A stretch of 38,696 nucleotides of DNA from Marinilabiliales bacterium (GTDB lineage Bacteria; Bacteroidota; Bacteroidia; Bacteroidales; DTU049): NCBI GenBank assembly GCA_002869435.1, contig PKSX01000055.1, positions 1 to 38,696 on the forward strand. The letters are read 5' to 3'. How positions within the stretch are numbered: the stretch's first letter is position 1; the number at the start of each line of letters is the position of its first letter. Below are positions 27,373-36,541 of this stretch, in pieces. Under the pieces are notes generated by a model. It was not told the origin of the DNA, ran no database searches, and was given only the letters and a program-made list of their open reading frames with translations. Position numbers and translations under genes: made by a program.

Positions 27373-28120
27373 AAAGCTCAGCATCATATTATTTGTTGCG
27401 GCATTTCTGATATCAGGGTTGATTATCATTGCCTTGCTGATCAAATTATCTGATGCGAGACAAAAACTTGATGAGGCAGCCAATATTCTGGAATCAATGG
27501 GTAATTCCAAGTTCGATATTGACGCTGAGATTCACGATACCATTGCAATAAACACATCGTTTCATGTCCAGGTAAGTATTCCTGTTCACGTGAGCATGTG
27601 GATTGATGTGAATGCTCCTGTGCAGATGAATGTTCCGGTGCAGAAAGAGCTTATGATACCCGTGCATTTAATCATCGACGAAATGCTTAGCGTTGACACC
27701 CTGTTTCATTTCCCTGATGGTTTTACTGCACCCGTTAACGATAGTATTCCGCTGGACGATAAAATAAAAATCAGATTTCTGGGGCTGTTCAGGGTTCCTT
27801 TCCGAAGCACCGGTCAGATTCGCTTAAATCAGGATATGTTTTTTAACCCGGAAGCGGTGCGGGTAGCATCGGAAATTCCTGTGCAGATGCAGATTTACGA
27901 TAGCATTCCTGTCTTTCTGAATTTTACCATGCCGGTTAATGATTCTCTGCATTTTCCATTGAAAGTCTCATCGCAGGCCATGATCAGTTTTTATGAAGAT
28001 TTTCCGGTTGAGGGTGATATTCCCATTCATATGAACAGCCCTGTGCCGCTCGATTTCAGCAAAACGCCGCTTAAGGCAAAGTTTGACAGTCTGGCGGATA
28101 TTATGCGGAATTTGCTATAA
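27365..28120 (+). CDS. Membrane-anchored protein with repeated PV-containing beta segments
   Basis: N-terminal TM helix; recurrent IPVHV, APVQM, VPVQK, IPVHL, IPVQM, IPVFL, MPVND, FPVEG, SPVPL. Overlaps the upstream gene by 8 nt. Confidence 0.7.
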   Translation: MNKKLSIILFVAAFLISGLIIIALLIKLSDARQKLDEAANILESMGNSKFDIDAEIHDTIAINTSFHVQVSIPVHVSMWIDVNAPVQMNVPVQKELMIPVHLIIDEMLSVDTLFHFPDGFTAPVNDSIPLDDKIKIRFLGLFRVPFRSTGQIRLNQDMFFNPEAVRVASEIPVQMQIYDSIPVFLNFTMPVNDSLHFPLKVSSQAMISFYEDFPVEGDIPIHMNSPVPLDFSKTPLKAKFDSLADIMRNLL

Positions 28121-28391
28121 TTTCAACACCTTCGGCGTTGTATTTCATTTTGTTTTTGTCCCCGGGACTGCGTCCCGGGTTATGATTTTTAACTCCTTCG
28201 GAGTTAGTTCTCTGTTGGTTTTTTATAGAAGGGCTTTTCCTGAGGTAATGGTTTTTTAAATCCTTCGGAGTTAGATTGGTGTAGTGTAATTATTTCTTTA
28301 AATCCGTCCCCGAAGGGGGCGAAAAGCATAGGTTCCGGCGAAGCCGGGACCGAAAAGAGGAAGTAATCACCAACCCTGTTGGGGTTGAAAT
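28120..28391. repeat. Array of seven short hairpins with inverted ends
   Basis: Hairpins at 28124-28140, 28161-28179, 28190-28206, 28258-28274, 28306-28320, 28331-28351, 28371-28387; ends ATTTCAAC... and ...GTTGAAAT. Confidence 0.75.
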
Positions 28392-28512
28392 ATATCCTTC
28401 ATGTTAAAAGACAGCCTAATCAAGCATTCTACAAATACATACATGACATCTATCATTGCATTTGCGAATTTGACAGTGCAAAAATTCATACCTTTACATC
28501 AAACTTACTGTT

Positions 28513-29922
28513 ATGGCCGAGCAAGTAATGACTACAAAGAATAAAGCGCTGCAGATCAACCTTGATCCATCCATTTATGGCACCATTAGTGAAATTGGCG
28601 GGGGGCAGGAAGTATCACGACATTTCTTTCAGGCCGGAGGCGCTTCGGGAACTATTGCCAAAACTATTTCGGCATACGACAAAACTTTTTCAGACACTCT
28701 ATATAACAAAGGGGGCAAAGGAAGATACGTTAGCGAAGGCCGCCTTGAAAAAATGCTCCAGAAAGAGTATAATGAATTGGTTAAAACGCTGGAAGAGGGA
28801 AGAGGGAATGACACAAAGTTTTTTGTCTTTGGCAACACCGTTGAAACCCTTAACTATCACAAAACCAATCAGGGTCATGGATGGCTTGGGGTTAGGTTTA
28901 GATTAGACCCCAAAAAAGAGGCAAACACTGTTATCATTCATGTGAATTTGCTTGAAAATGACGGGATTTTGCAACAATATACCCTTGGCGCATTGGGTGT
29001 GAACCTGGTTTATGCATGCTTCAATCATTCGAAAAAACCAAATTCATTTTTACGCAGTCTGATGGAAAACCTGGATCGTGATCGGGTTGAAGTGAATTAT
29101 ATAAAGATGTTTGGTCCTGATCTGGATTATGTTGACAATAGGCTGCTCGGCGTTCAGCTTGTAAAGAATAAAATGACTATGGCCGTGATGTTTGATCGCC
29201 AGGGTCAGGTGCAGCAACCAAGTGACATGCTTTACAAGAAAAATGTAATTGTATTGAGAGGTACTTTCCGACCAATCACTTATGTAGGCTTCGACATGCT
29301 GAAAACCTCGGTAGGTCTGTGCAGAAAAGAGGCTGATTATCAAAAAGAAGATACTGTTGTTTTATGTGAAATGAACCTGGAGCGGCTCATGCGCAAGGGA
29401 GATGAAATTGATGAAAAAGATTTCCTTGACCGGGTGGACATGTTGAACGGGATGGGTCAGTATGTAATGGTTTCCGGATTTTTTGAATTTTATAAACTGT
29501 CGGACTACTTTTCCTCATTCAAACTCAAAGCTCTGAGAATGCTTCTGGGTGCAAATACACTGGAAAAAATATTTGACGATATTCATTACAAAGACCTCAA
29601 TGGTGGATTATTACAAGCAATGGGCCTCTTATTCAACGAAAAAACCAAGCTTCTCATTTATCCTTTTAAGAAAAAAGAGAATAATGAGCTTATTACCACC
29701 GACAACTTCTATCTGCCGGTGAAATACCAATACCTGTATCAACACCTTCTCAGCAATCAGTTTATTATCCCCATTACAGAGTATCGCAAAAACATTCTGG
29801 GCATTCATTCTAAAAATGTCCTGGATAAAATACTTAAAGGAGATAGCTCCTGGGAAGAAGATGTGCCAAAATACATTTCAGAAATGATCAAAAACCGAAA
29901 ATTATTCGGTTATAAAGAATAA
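28513..29922 (+). CDS. Conserved Bacteroidetes cytoplasmic protein of unknown function
   Basis: No signal peptide; INLDPSIYGTISEIGGGQEVSRHFFQAGGASGTIAKTISAYDKTFSD looks like a strongly constrained N-terminus. Confidence 0.75.
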   Translation: MAEQVMTTKNKALQINLDPSIYGTISEIGGGQEVSRHFFQAGGASGTIAKTISAYDKTFSDTLYNKGGKGRYVSEGRLEKMLQKEYNELVKTLEEGRGNDTKFFVFGNTVETLNYHKTNQGHGWLGVRFRLDPKKEANTVIIHVNLLENDGILQQYTLGALGVNLVYACFNHSKKPNSFLRSLMENLDRDRVEVNYIKMFGPDLDYVDNRLLGVQLVKNKMTMAVMFDRQGQVQQPSDMLYKKNVIVLRGTFRPITYVGFDMLKTSVGLCRKEADYQKEDTVVLCEMNLERLMRKGDEIDEKDFLDRVDMLNGMGQYVMVSGFFEFYKLSDYFSSFKLKALRMLLGANTLEKIFDDIHYKDLNGGLLQAMGLLFNEKTKLLIYPFKKKENNELITTDNFYLPVKYQYLYQHLLSNQFIIPITEYRKNILGIHSKNVLDKILKGDSSWEEDVPKYISEMIKNRKLFGYKE

Positions 29923-29936
29923 TTGCTTCTCAAAGC

Positions 29937-31049
29937 ATGAAACGCATTTATATTCACGTTCCGTTCTGCATTTCAAAATGTGCATATTGTGATTTTTATT
30001 CCATTGAAGGAAATGAATTGCAAGAGCTGTATGTTTCGGCTCTGATAAAGGAATTAGAGTTAAGAAAAAGCGAAAAGTCCGGACCATTGAAATCACTATA
30101 CTTTGGTGGTGGAACTCCTTCGTATCTTGACAAGAAAATTTTATCCCGGATTTTTGAGTATCTCAACTCAATATTCAGCTTTGAACCTGACGCAGAAATT
30201 ACACTGGAGGCCAACCCGGAAAATATTGATGATGATAAATGCAAAACATGGGAGTCTTTTGGTGTTAATCGTCTAAGCATTGGCGTACAATCATTTCATC
30301 CTGATGATTTAAAGTATTTGCAACGAGTTCATACAGCGGAGAAGGCCATTTCAGTATTAAAAACTGCGAAAAAATATTTCTCCAATGTGAGTGCTGATTT
30401 AATTCATGGCATTCCGGGAGCGGATGATCAAAGATTTGTGAGAAATGTGAAGATTTTGTCTGATCTTGATGTCTCACACATATCAATGTATTCGCTAAGC
30501 ATTGAAGATCGAAGCCGGCTTAAAAGGCTGATTCACAACAAAGAGCGTGCAGACATTGACGAGGAAGCTCAGGCTCAGCAATTTATTTTGGCTGCAGAAA
30601 CCGCCGAAAAAATGGACTATAAGCAATATGAGATCAGTAATTTCTGCAAGTCCGGAGTGGAATCCAAACATAATACCGCATATTGGAAAGGAGAGCCCTA
30701 TGCAGGATTTGGACCGTCAGCTCATTCCTTCAATGGGGCTGAGCGAAGATGGAATATTGCCGATCTGAAAGAATATATTTCGGCTGTTGAATCCGGCACG
30801 AAGTATTTTGAAACGGAAACCATTGGCCCACAGGAAAAATACAACGAGTTTATTCTGACTCGCTTGCGGCTTGTGGAAGGATTCTCACGGCAAGAGTTTG
30901 AGCAAGAGTTTGGAGCAGATAAGTTTCGCAAAATATTGCTCAAAACGCATAATTCGCCTTGTTTTTTGGTTTCAGAAAATCGTATTGCATTTACACGCGA
31001 AGGATTGCTTCTTTCAGATGCATTGATGAGTGAATTGATGGAGGCGTGA
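29937..31049 (+). CDS. hemW: Heme chaperone HemW (radical SAM)
   Basis: YIHVPFCISKCAYCDFYS; LYFGGGTPSYL; LSIGVQSFHPDDLKYLQRVH; KQYEISNFCKSGVESKHNTAYWKGEPYAGFGPSAHSF. Confidence 0.95.
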   Translation: MKRIYIHVPFCISKCAYCDFYSIEGNELQELYVSALIKELELRKSEKSGPLKSLYFGGGTPSYLDKKILSRIFEYLNSIFSFEPDAEITLEANPENIDDDKCKTWESFGVNRLSIGVQSFHPDDLKYLQRVHTAEKAISVLKTAKKYFSNVSADLIHGIPGADDQRFVRNVKILSDLDVSHISMYSLSIEDRSRLKRLIHNKERADIDEEAQAQQFILAAETAEKMDYKQYEISNFCKSGVESKHNTAYWKGEPYAGFGPSAHSFNGAERRWNIADLKEYISAVESGTKYFETETIGPQEKYNEFILTRLRLVEGFSRQEFEQEFGADKFRKILLKTHNSPCFLVSENRIAFTREGLLLSDALMSELMEA

Positions 31050-33200
31050 TTATTCACCAGCCACAACCATGATAGTTAGTTTACCATAGTCTGCATCTGA
31101 ACCACCACCTTTCCAATAATTACAAATATCAGCATCATCGCCAACATATTTTCTTACTTCAACAGTGAAAGTATAACTCCCTTGATCCAGTTCTATCATA
31201 TGACTGGTACTCCAGGTGCTAGACACATTTCTATATCCGTTAAGTGAACTGGTTCCATTATTTATAGCATCAACACATTGCATGGTTTCATCTATTGCAG
31301 TCGTATTGTATTTCACCCTGACAAAAATACCGGAGCCTCCTGATGCAGCGGTGCTTGTGGTTCTTACTACCCCACTGGTCCAGATCATTACCTTTGATTT
31401 TCTGTCTAAAGTTACACTTTGCGATAATCCAGGTACAGAAGTCCATGTTGAACTTCCAAAACTCTGCATGGTTGTAGAATAAGTGTTTGTTCTTGTATAG
31501 GTTTGATCATTCATATGCTGGGTATTATTTGTGCCGGCCATTTCTAACCAACAACCCTCGGCTTCGCTATATATTAGTGTTATTACCTCATCATTTGACA
31601 TTACAATATCTCCGGTTGAAAGCTCCATTTGATTTGCAGAAAGTGATGACGCATCCTGATTTTCTAAAACAAGTTCATAAATAGATGAGTTATGTATCAC
31701 AACTATTCTTCCATCTACTCCTCCTGAGAAACCTGAAATATAGGCGTCGCCTGTGGCGGTAAGCCTGTAAAAACTATATCCGGAACTCAGATCTACATTG
31801 TTATTAGATACTCCACCGGTTATTGCAATTGTGGTAGCATCCTGACGCAGAGCAATATCACCTTCAATGTCAACACGAGTTTGTGGATCTGTGACACCAA
31901 CTCCAAGGTTATCATCTACGTATGTGTCTCCATTAAAATACCCTGCCCAGTTTTTTGTAGCACCAGATGCATAACCATATACACCACGCGCTTCAGCGCC
32001 GTTATAGGCTTGGCCATATATGCCGTAATTTATTCCACTATCTGCTGTTTTACTACTGTATGAATATGTGCCATAAGAAGCTCCTGATCCATAATTGTAG
32101 ACATAGCTATACATGCCATATTGAGTAGCATTATTGCCTGTGGTGTTTCTTACATTTGAATAAACTCCATAGTTATTAAAAGATCCGGCATAGGTATTAT
32201 CAAAATCCAGATAGATACCATAAGTGGCACCGCCCATAGTTCTGTTATGATCCAGATAGATACCATAAGACTTATTAATATTATTTCTTATATCCAACAT
32301 TGCACCGGGGGTAGTGGTTCCAATTCCAACTGAACCATCTGTCTTAATCCTAACCTTTTCTGTATTACTTGTCCTAAAAACCAGATCCTGAGCATCTGTG
32401 GTACCAAGGAAGTTTGTTGTTGGGTTTGTACCTGTATTACCTAATAATTGCCATGCAGTAGCAGAAGTAACAGCGGGGCCAAAAGTATTATTTCCCAGAA
32501 GAACCTGACTTGCGTCTCCTGAGAAATTTGTTATTGCAATATCTCCATTAGCATTGGTTCTTACAATAGCACCATTTGCTCCGGATGGATAATTTGCAAA
32601 GCGCACTGTTCCTGTTGTGTGAAATTGAGCTGTAGGAGAAACTGTTCCAATGCCAATATTTCCATTATCTCTATTGATTGACATATGAGGAGTATTATTT
32701 GTCGCATAACCTGTAAAAAAACCACTTAAATATAATTGGTTAGTACCTCCGTCATATGTAAACTTCATTCCATAAGTAGCATCATTATCTTCTCCAAATA
32801 CAAGTTCAGCATCTTCCCCACTAGTAGTGACATCCGGAGTCAATAATTGAGTTGCAATTGTACCTGAACCCTGAACATGCAATATTTCCAAAGGTGTTGT
32901 TGTCCCAATCCCAACATTGCCACCACTCAAAATCCGCATTCTTTCAATATTACTAGTATAAAACGACAAATAACCCGTTTCCCGGTTAATAAGACTGAAA
33001 TCCGATCCACTCAGATTGATCTGAAACCCGGTATTGGCAGCAGTAGAACTACTAACCTGAAACATATTTCCACCGGCGGCATCCTGCAAATGCAAAAGAC
33101 TTTGTGGCGTAAACACATTGTCACTAATTCCAACATTTTGTGAAAAAACCCCCATGGAAATGAAACAAAAAGCGCAAAAAACAAATATAATTTTCTTCAT
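31050..33200 (-). CDS. Secreted repeat-rich surface/tail-fibre-like protein (VGIGTTTP and YGxY repeats)
   Basis: Signal peptide from MKKIIFVFCAFCFISMGVFSQ; GNVGIGTTTP, GNIGIGTVSP, GSVGIGTTTP, NLGVGVTDP; tandem YGIY/YGVY/YGMY/YGTY segments. Confidence 0.8.
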   Translation of the reverse strand: MKKIIFVFCAFCFISMGVFSQNVGISDNVFTPQSLLHLQDAAGGNMFQVSSSTAANTGFQINLSGSDFSLINRETGYLSFYTSNIERMRILSGGNVGIGTTTPLEILHVQGSGTIATQLLTPDVTTSGEDAELVFGEDNDATYGMKFTYDGGTNQLYLSGFFTGYATNNTPHMSINRDNGNIGIGTVSPTAQFHTTGTVRFANYPSGANGAIVRTNANGDIAITNFSGDASQVLLGNNTFGPAVTSATAWQLLGNTGTNPTTNFLGTTDAQDLVFRTSNTEKVRIKTDGSVGIGTTTPGAMLDIRNNINKSYGIYLDHNRTMGGATYGIYLDFDNTYAGSFNNYGVYSNVRNTTGNNATQYGMYSYVYNYGSGASYGTYSYSSKTADSGINYGIYGQAYNGAEARGVYGYASGATKNWAGYFNGDTYVDDNLGVGVTDPQTRVDIEGDIALRQDATTIAITGGVSNNNVDLSSGYSFYRLTATGDAYISGFSGGVDGRIVVIHNSSIYELVLENQDASSLSANQMELSTGDIVMSNDEVITLIYSEAEGCWLEMAGTNNTQHMNDQTYTRTNTYSTTMQSFGSSTWTSVPGLSQSVTLDRKSKVMIWTSGVVRTTSTAASGGSGIFVRVKYNTTAIDETMQCVDAINNGTSSLNGYRNVSSTWSTSHMIELDQGSYTFTVEVRKYVGDDADICNYWKGGGSDADYGKLTIMVVAGE

Positions 33201-33403
33201 ATTTAAAATATTTAAGGACATCAAATATAATATAAAAGTCTCCAACTATCAAGGGTTTTGTGTGCAGGAACCTATCCAAAATTTGGACTCTATTTATTGA
33301 TCGTATCAGCACAACAAAATAAGTGTTAAACACTATATTTTTGGCGGAAAATGATTTTTGTGTTAAATTTTTGATCCATCCATTAATTGTACTAAAATAT
33401 GAG

Positions 33404-33463
33404 TTTCTACATAAAACGGGACTTGTTTCAGATATTCTAATGAGCGATTTGATGGAGGCGTAA
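33404..33463 (+). pseudogene. Remnant of a second hemW 3' end
   Basis: Translates FLHKTGLVSDILMSDLMEA*, compare intact hemW FTREGLLLSDALMSELMEA*. 30/38 nt identity between 33426-33463 and 31012-31049. Confidence 0.65.
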
Positions 33464-33491
33464 TATTTCTTTCTATTATCAATAAAAAAAC

Positions 33492-33522
33492 TTGCTTTAA
33501 GCAACTGATTATATTATATTTG
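33492..33522 (+). promoter_or_regulatory. Promoter of the 33558 gene
   Basis: TTG (33492-33494), N20, TATATTTG (33515-33522). Confidence 0.65.
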
Positions 33523-33557
33523 TGTACTAATGGCGAATTGTATTTCGTAAATTAATT

Positions 33558-34805
33558 ATGAGAAAAACCTCATTAAATTTCAATAGGGTATTAATACTCT
33601 CATGTGTATTGGTACTTCTTGGTTTTGGTGCACATTCTCAAATGACTGTTACTGTTTCAACTGATCAAACAGCATTGGTTAATCAGTTTTTAGGTAGTGG
33701 AATAACCCTGACAGGCACTCCAACAAAATATTGTCATAGCAATGGAACCGGGTACTTTTATGATGGATTTCAAACCACCTGCCCTATGGATTCCGGAATT
33801 ATTCTATGCACAGGATACGCATCTTTTCTGAACAGAGATGTAACTTTCACAGCCTCCGCAAGTTTAAATTTCGGATCTTACGATGCACAACTTGCCACGC
33901 TGTCGGTATATTCAATCACAGATATCTGCTATATTACTTTCAGCTTTATTCCTGATTACGACACACTTCATTTTCAATATGTTTTTGGGTCGGAAGAATA
34001 CTTAGAATGGGTTGGATCGGTTTTCAATGATGTGTTTGGCTTTTTTATTTCAGGACCAAATCCGGCAGGAGGATCTTACAGTAACCAGAACCTTGCGCTT
34101 GTTCCTACTACCGCCAGTATTGTCTCCATTAACTCTATCAACACTACAAGCAATAGCGCATATTACATCAATAATTACAACACCGGTACCGACCCCGGAC
34201 TTAATGATCCATATTTTACCTGTGACGGATACACCGTATTAATGGATATTGGAGTTTCTGTTGTTGCAGGCCAGACTTATACCATTAAAATGGCCATTGG
34301 AGATGTAAGCGACCCCATGTGGGATTCATATGTTTTATTGAAGAGTTCGAGTTTTTCCTCAACAGATGATACCGGGATGCCCGTAGAACTGACAGATTTT
34401 AATGCCAGCCGTTGTCATAAAGATGTATGTGTAAATTGGGAAACCCAGACGGAAACCAATAATGATTACTTCACTATTGAAAGATCAGAGGACGGAATTC
34501 ACTGGGAAACTGCCGGAATTGTTGATGGTGCGGGTAATTCGAACCATGCGCGCAAATATGAATTCACAGATATAATGCCTTATATCGGTTTGTCATATTA
34601 TCGCTTAACACAAACCGATTTTGACGGAAAAACTACCGTTTTTGCTCCGGTTATGATAAAAGCGGCAGACAATACACAGAGGGAGCTTATAAAAATTATT
34701 GACTTCATGGGGCGTGAAACCGAATACAGGCCTAACACCCCTTTAATATTTATTTATAGTGACGGCTCCCGGGAACGTGTCTTGAATTTCGAAGATCAGA
34801 AATAA
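33558..34805 (+). CDS. Secreted protein with choice-of-anchor L-like domain and a divergent T9SS-like C-terminus
   Basis: Signal peptide; VNQFLGSGITLTGTPTKYCHSNGTGYFYDGFQTTCPMDSGIILCTG ... YVFGSEEYLEWVGSVFNDVFGFFISGP; C-terminal DFMGRETEYRPNTPLIFIYSDGSRERVLNF. Confidence 0.8.
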   Translation: MRKTSLNFNRVLILSCVLVLLGFGAHSQMTVTVSTDQTALVNQFLGSGITLTGTPTKYCHSNGTGYFYDGFQTTCPMDSGIILCTGYASFLNRDVTFTASASLNFGSYDAQLATLSVYSITDICYITFSFIPDYDTLHFQYVFGSEEYLEWVGSVFNDVFGFFISGPNPAGGSYSNQNLALVPTTASIVSINSINTTSNSAYYINNYNTGTDPGLNDPYFTCDGYTVLMDIGVSVVAGQTYTIKMAIGDVSDPMWDSYVLLKSSSFSSTDDTGMPVELTDFNASRCHKDVCVNWETQTETNNDYFTIERSEDGIHWETAGIVDGAGNSNHARKYEFTDIMPYIGLSYYRLTQTDFDGKTTVFAPVMIKAADNTQRELIKIIDFMGRETEYRPNTPLIFIYSDGSRERVLNFEDQK

Positions 34806-34858
34806 ACTCTTTGGTCTCTGCGCAAATCCGCGTGAAAAAAATCCCTACTTTTGATTTC

Positions 34859-36529
34859 ATGAATCCTTTGCTTCAAACAGAAAACCTTCGAATCCATTTC
34901 AAAGGCCAGGAAAAACCTGCCGTTGACGAGATCAGCTTTGCTCTTGAAGAGGGCAAAGTTCTGGGCATCGTGGGTGAAAGCGGTTCCGGAAAATCGCTTA
35001 CTGCACTGAGCATTATGGGACTTCTGCCTGAAAAAGGACTGGAAGCCAAAGGTGAAATTCTGTTCAGCGGAGGCGGAAAACAGCACAATCTGCTGAAAAT
35101 GAAAGAAAAACTCATGCGAAAACTCAGAGGAAACCTGATTTGCATAATCTTTCAGGAGCCGATGACTTCGCTGAATCCAAGCATGAAATGTGGAATACAA
35201 TCCGGAGAACAACTTAGATTACATTTGGGTTACAGCAAGAAAAAAGCGAAAAATGCCATACTGGAAATGTTTGCAAAAGTGAAGCTTCCTGATCCGGAAA
35301 AAGCTTATCAATCCTATCCGCATCAGCTTTCGGGCGGGCAGCGCCAGCGGGTTATGATTGCCATGGCTATGGCCATGAAGCCCAAAATCTTAATTGCAGA
35401 CGAGCCCACCACCGCATTGGACGTAAGTGTTCAAAAGGAAATACTGGAGCTGATTCGTGAATTGCAAAAAGAGAATAATACTTCTGTTATATTCATTTCT
35501 CATGATCTGGCTGTAGTAAAATCACTGGCCGATGATATTCTGGTGATGAAAAACGGGCAGATTAAGGAATATGGAGCCGCAAAAAAGGTTTTTGAAAACC
35601 CTGAATCAGATTATTCCAAAGCACTGCTGGCCTGCCGGCCGAAAATGGAGGAAAAACAAGAACGTCTGCTCACTGTTGATGACATTATTGGCGGAAAAAC
35701 CGATTCTGATAAAACCATAAAAACTGTTCCAGACTATAGTTCATACCCCATCTTTGAGGTGAAAAATCTCAATACATGGTTTCCGCTGAAAAAGCACGGA
35801 AAGAAAAATGCTCCGGCATGGCTGAAAGCAAACGAGGATATCAGTTTCAGCGTTCGTAAAGGAGAAACTTTGGGCATTGTGGGAGAATCCGGCAGCGGAA
35901 AATCCACTTTGATCAGAAGTGCTTTACAATTGATCAAACCCAATTCTGGTTCAGTTTATTACAATTCTTTGGATTTATGCGGGCTTTCGAACTCAAAAAT
36001 GCGAAAATATCGTAAGGATTTACAAATTATTTTCCAGGATCCGTATTCATCGTTGAATCCTCAAATGAGGATAGATAAGACATTGCTGGAACCCATGCAG
36101 GCGCATTCTGTTTTAAGCAAAAAGAGTGAGCGGCTTGAACACATTGTGGAAATGCTGGAGAAAACCGGATTAAAGGCCGATGATTTGAAAAAATATCCAC
36201 ATCAATTTAGCGGTGGACAACGCCAAAGAATTGTCATTGCTCGCGCTTTGCTTCTACAACCCAAAATTGTTTTCTGCGATGAATCTGTTGCTGCACTTGA
36301 CGTAAGTGTTCAGGCTCAGGTTTTGAATCTGCTTAACGATCTCAAAGCCGAATTTGGACTCACCTATCTGTTTATTTCGCACGATTTGAATGTGATTCAT
36401 CATATGTCTGACCGAATTCTGGTGATGCAAAAAGGCAAGATAGTGGAAGCCGGAAGCAGTGAGGAAATTATCAGTAATCCGCAGCAAGAATATACGAAAA
36501 TGTTGATTGAGGCGGTTCCTACATTGTGA
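34859..36529 (+). CDS. Dipeptide/oligopeptide ABC transporter, fused double ATP-binding protein
   Basis: Two Walker A ([20 protein letters not shown]), two signature ([18 protein letters not shown]) and two Walker B motifs. ORF extends to 34811; likely start [10 protein letters not shown]. Confidence 0.93.
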   Translation: MNPLLQTENLRIHFKGQEKPAVDEISFALEEGKVLGIVGESGSGKSLTALSIMGLLPEKGLEAKGEILFSGGGKQHNLLKMKEKLMRKLRGNLICIIFQEPMTSLNPSMKCGIQSGEQLRLHLGYSKKKAKNAILEMFAKVKLPDPEKAYQSYPHQLSGGQRQRVMIAMAMAMKPKILIADEPTTALDVSVQKEILELIRELQKENNTSVIFISHDLAVVKSLADDILVMKNGQIKEYGAAKKVFENPESDYSKALLACRPKMEEKQERLLTVDDIIGGKTDSDKTIKTVPDYSSYPIFEVKNLNTWFPLKKHGKKNAPAWLKANEDISFSVRKGETLGIVGESGSGKSTLIRSALQLIKPNSGSVYYNSLDLCGLSNSKMRKYRKDLQIIFQDPYSSLNPQMRIDKTLLEPMQAHSVLSKKSERLEHIVEMLEKTGLKADDLKKYPHQFSGGQRQRIVIARALLLQPKIVFCDESVAALDVSVQAQVLNLLNDLKAEFGLTYLFISHDLNVIHHMSDRILVMQKGKIVEAGSSEEIISNPQQEYTKMLIEAVPTL

Positions 36530-36541
36530 TATGCCTATAGA

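Noticed and set aside
28120-28391. CRISPR array
   Set aside because: Hairpins differ in sequence and spacing, with no constant direct repeat, no uniform spacers and no cas genes.
31050-33200. Prophage tail-fibre gene as evidence of a prophage
   Set aside because: No other phage genes nearby; GIGTTTP repeats also occur in non-phage Bacteroidetes secreted proteins.
33124-33504. 126 aa minus-strand ORF
   Set aside because: It overlaps the 5' end and promoter region of the surface-protein gene and the hemW remnant on the other strand; no domain.
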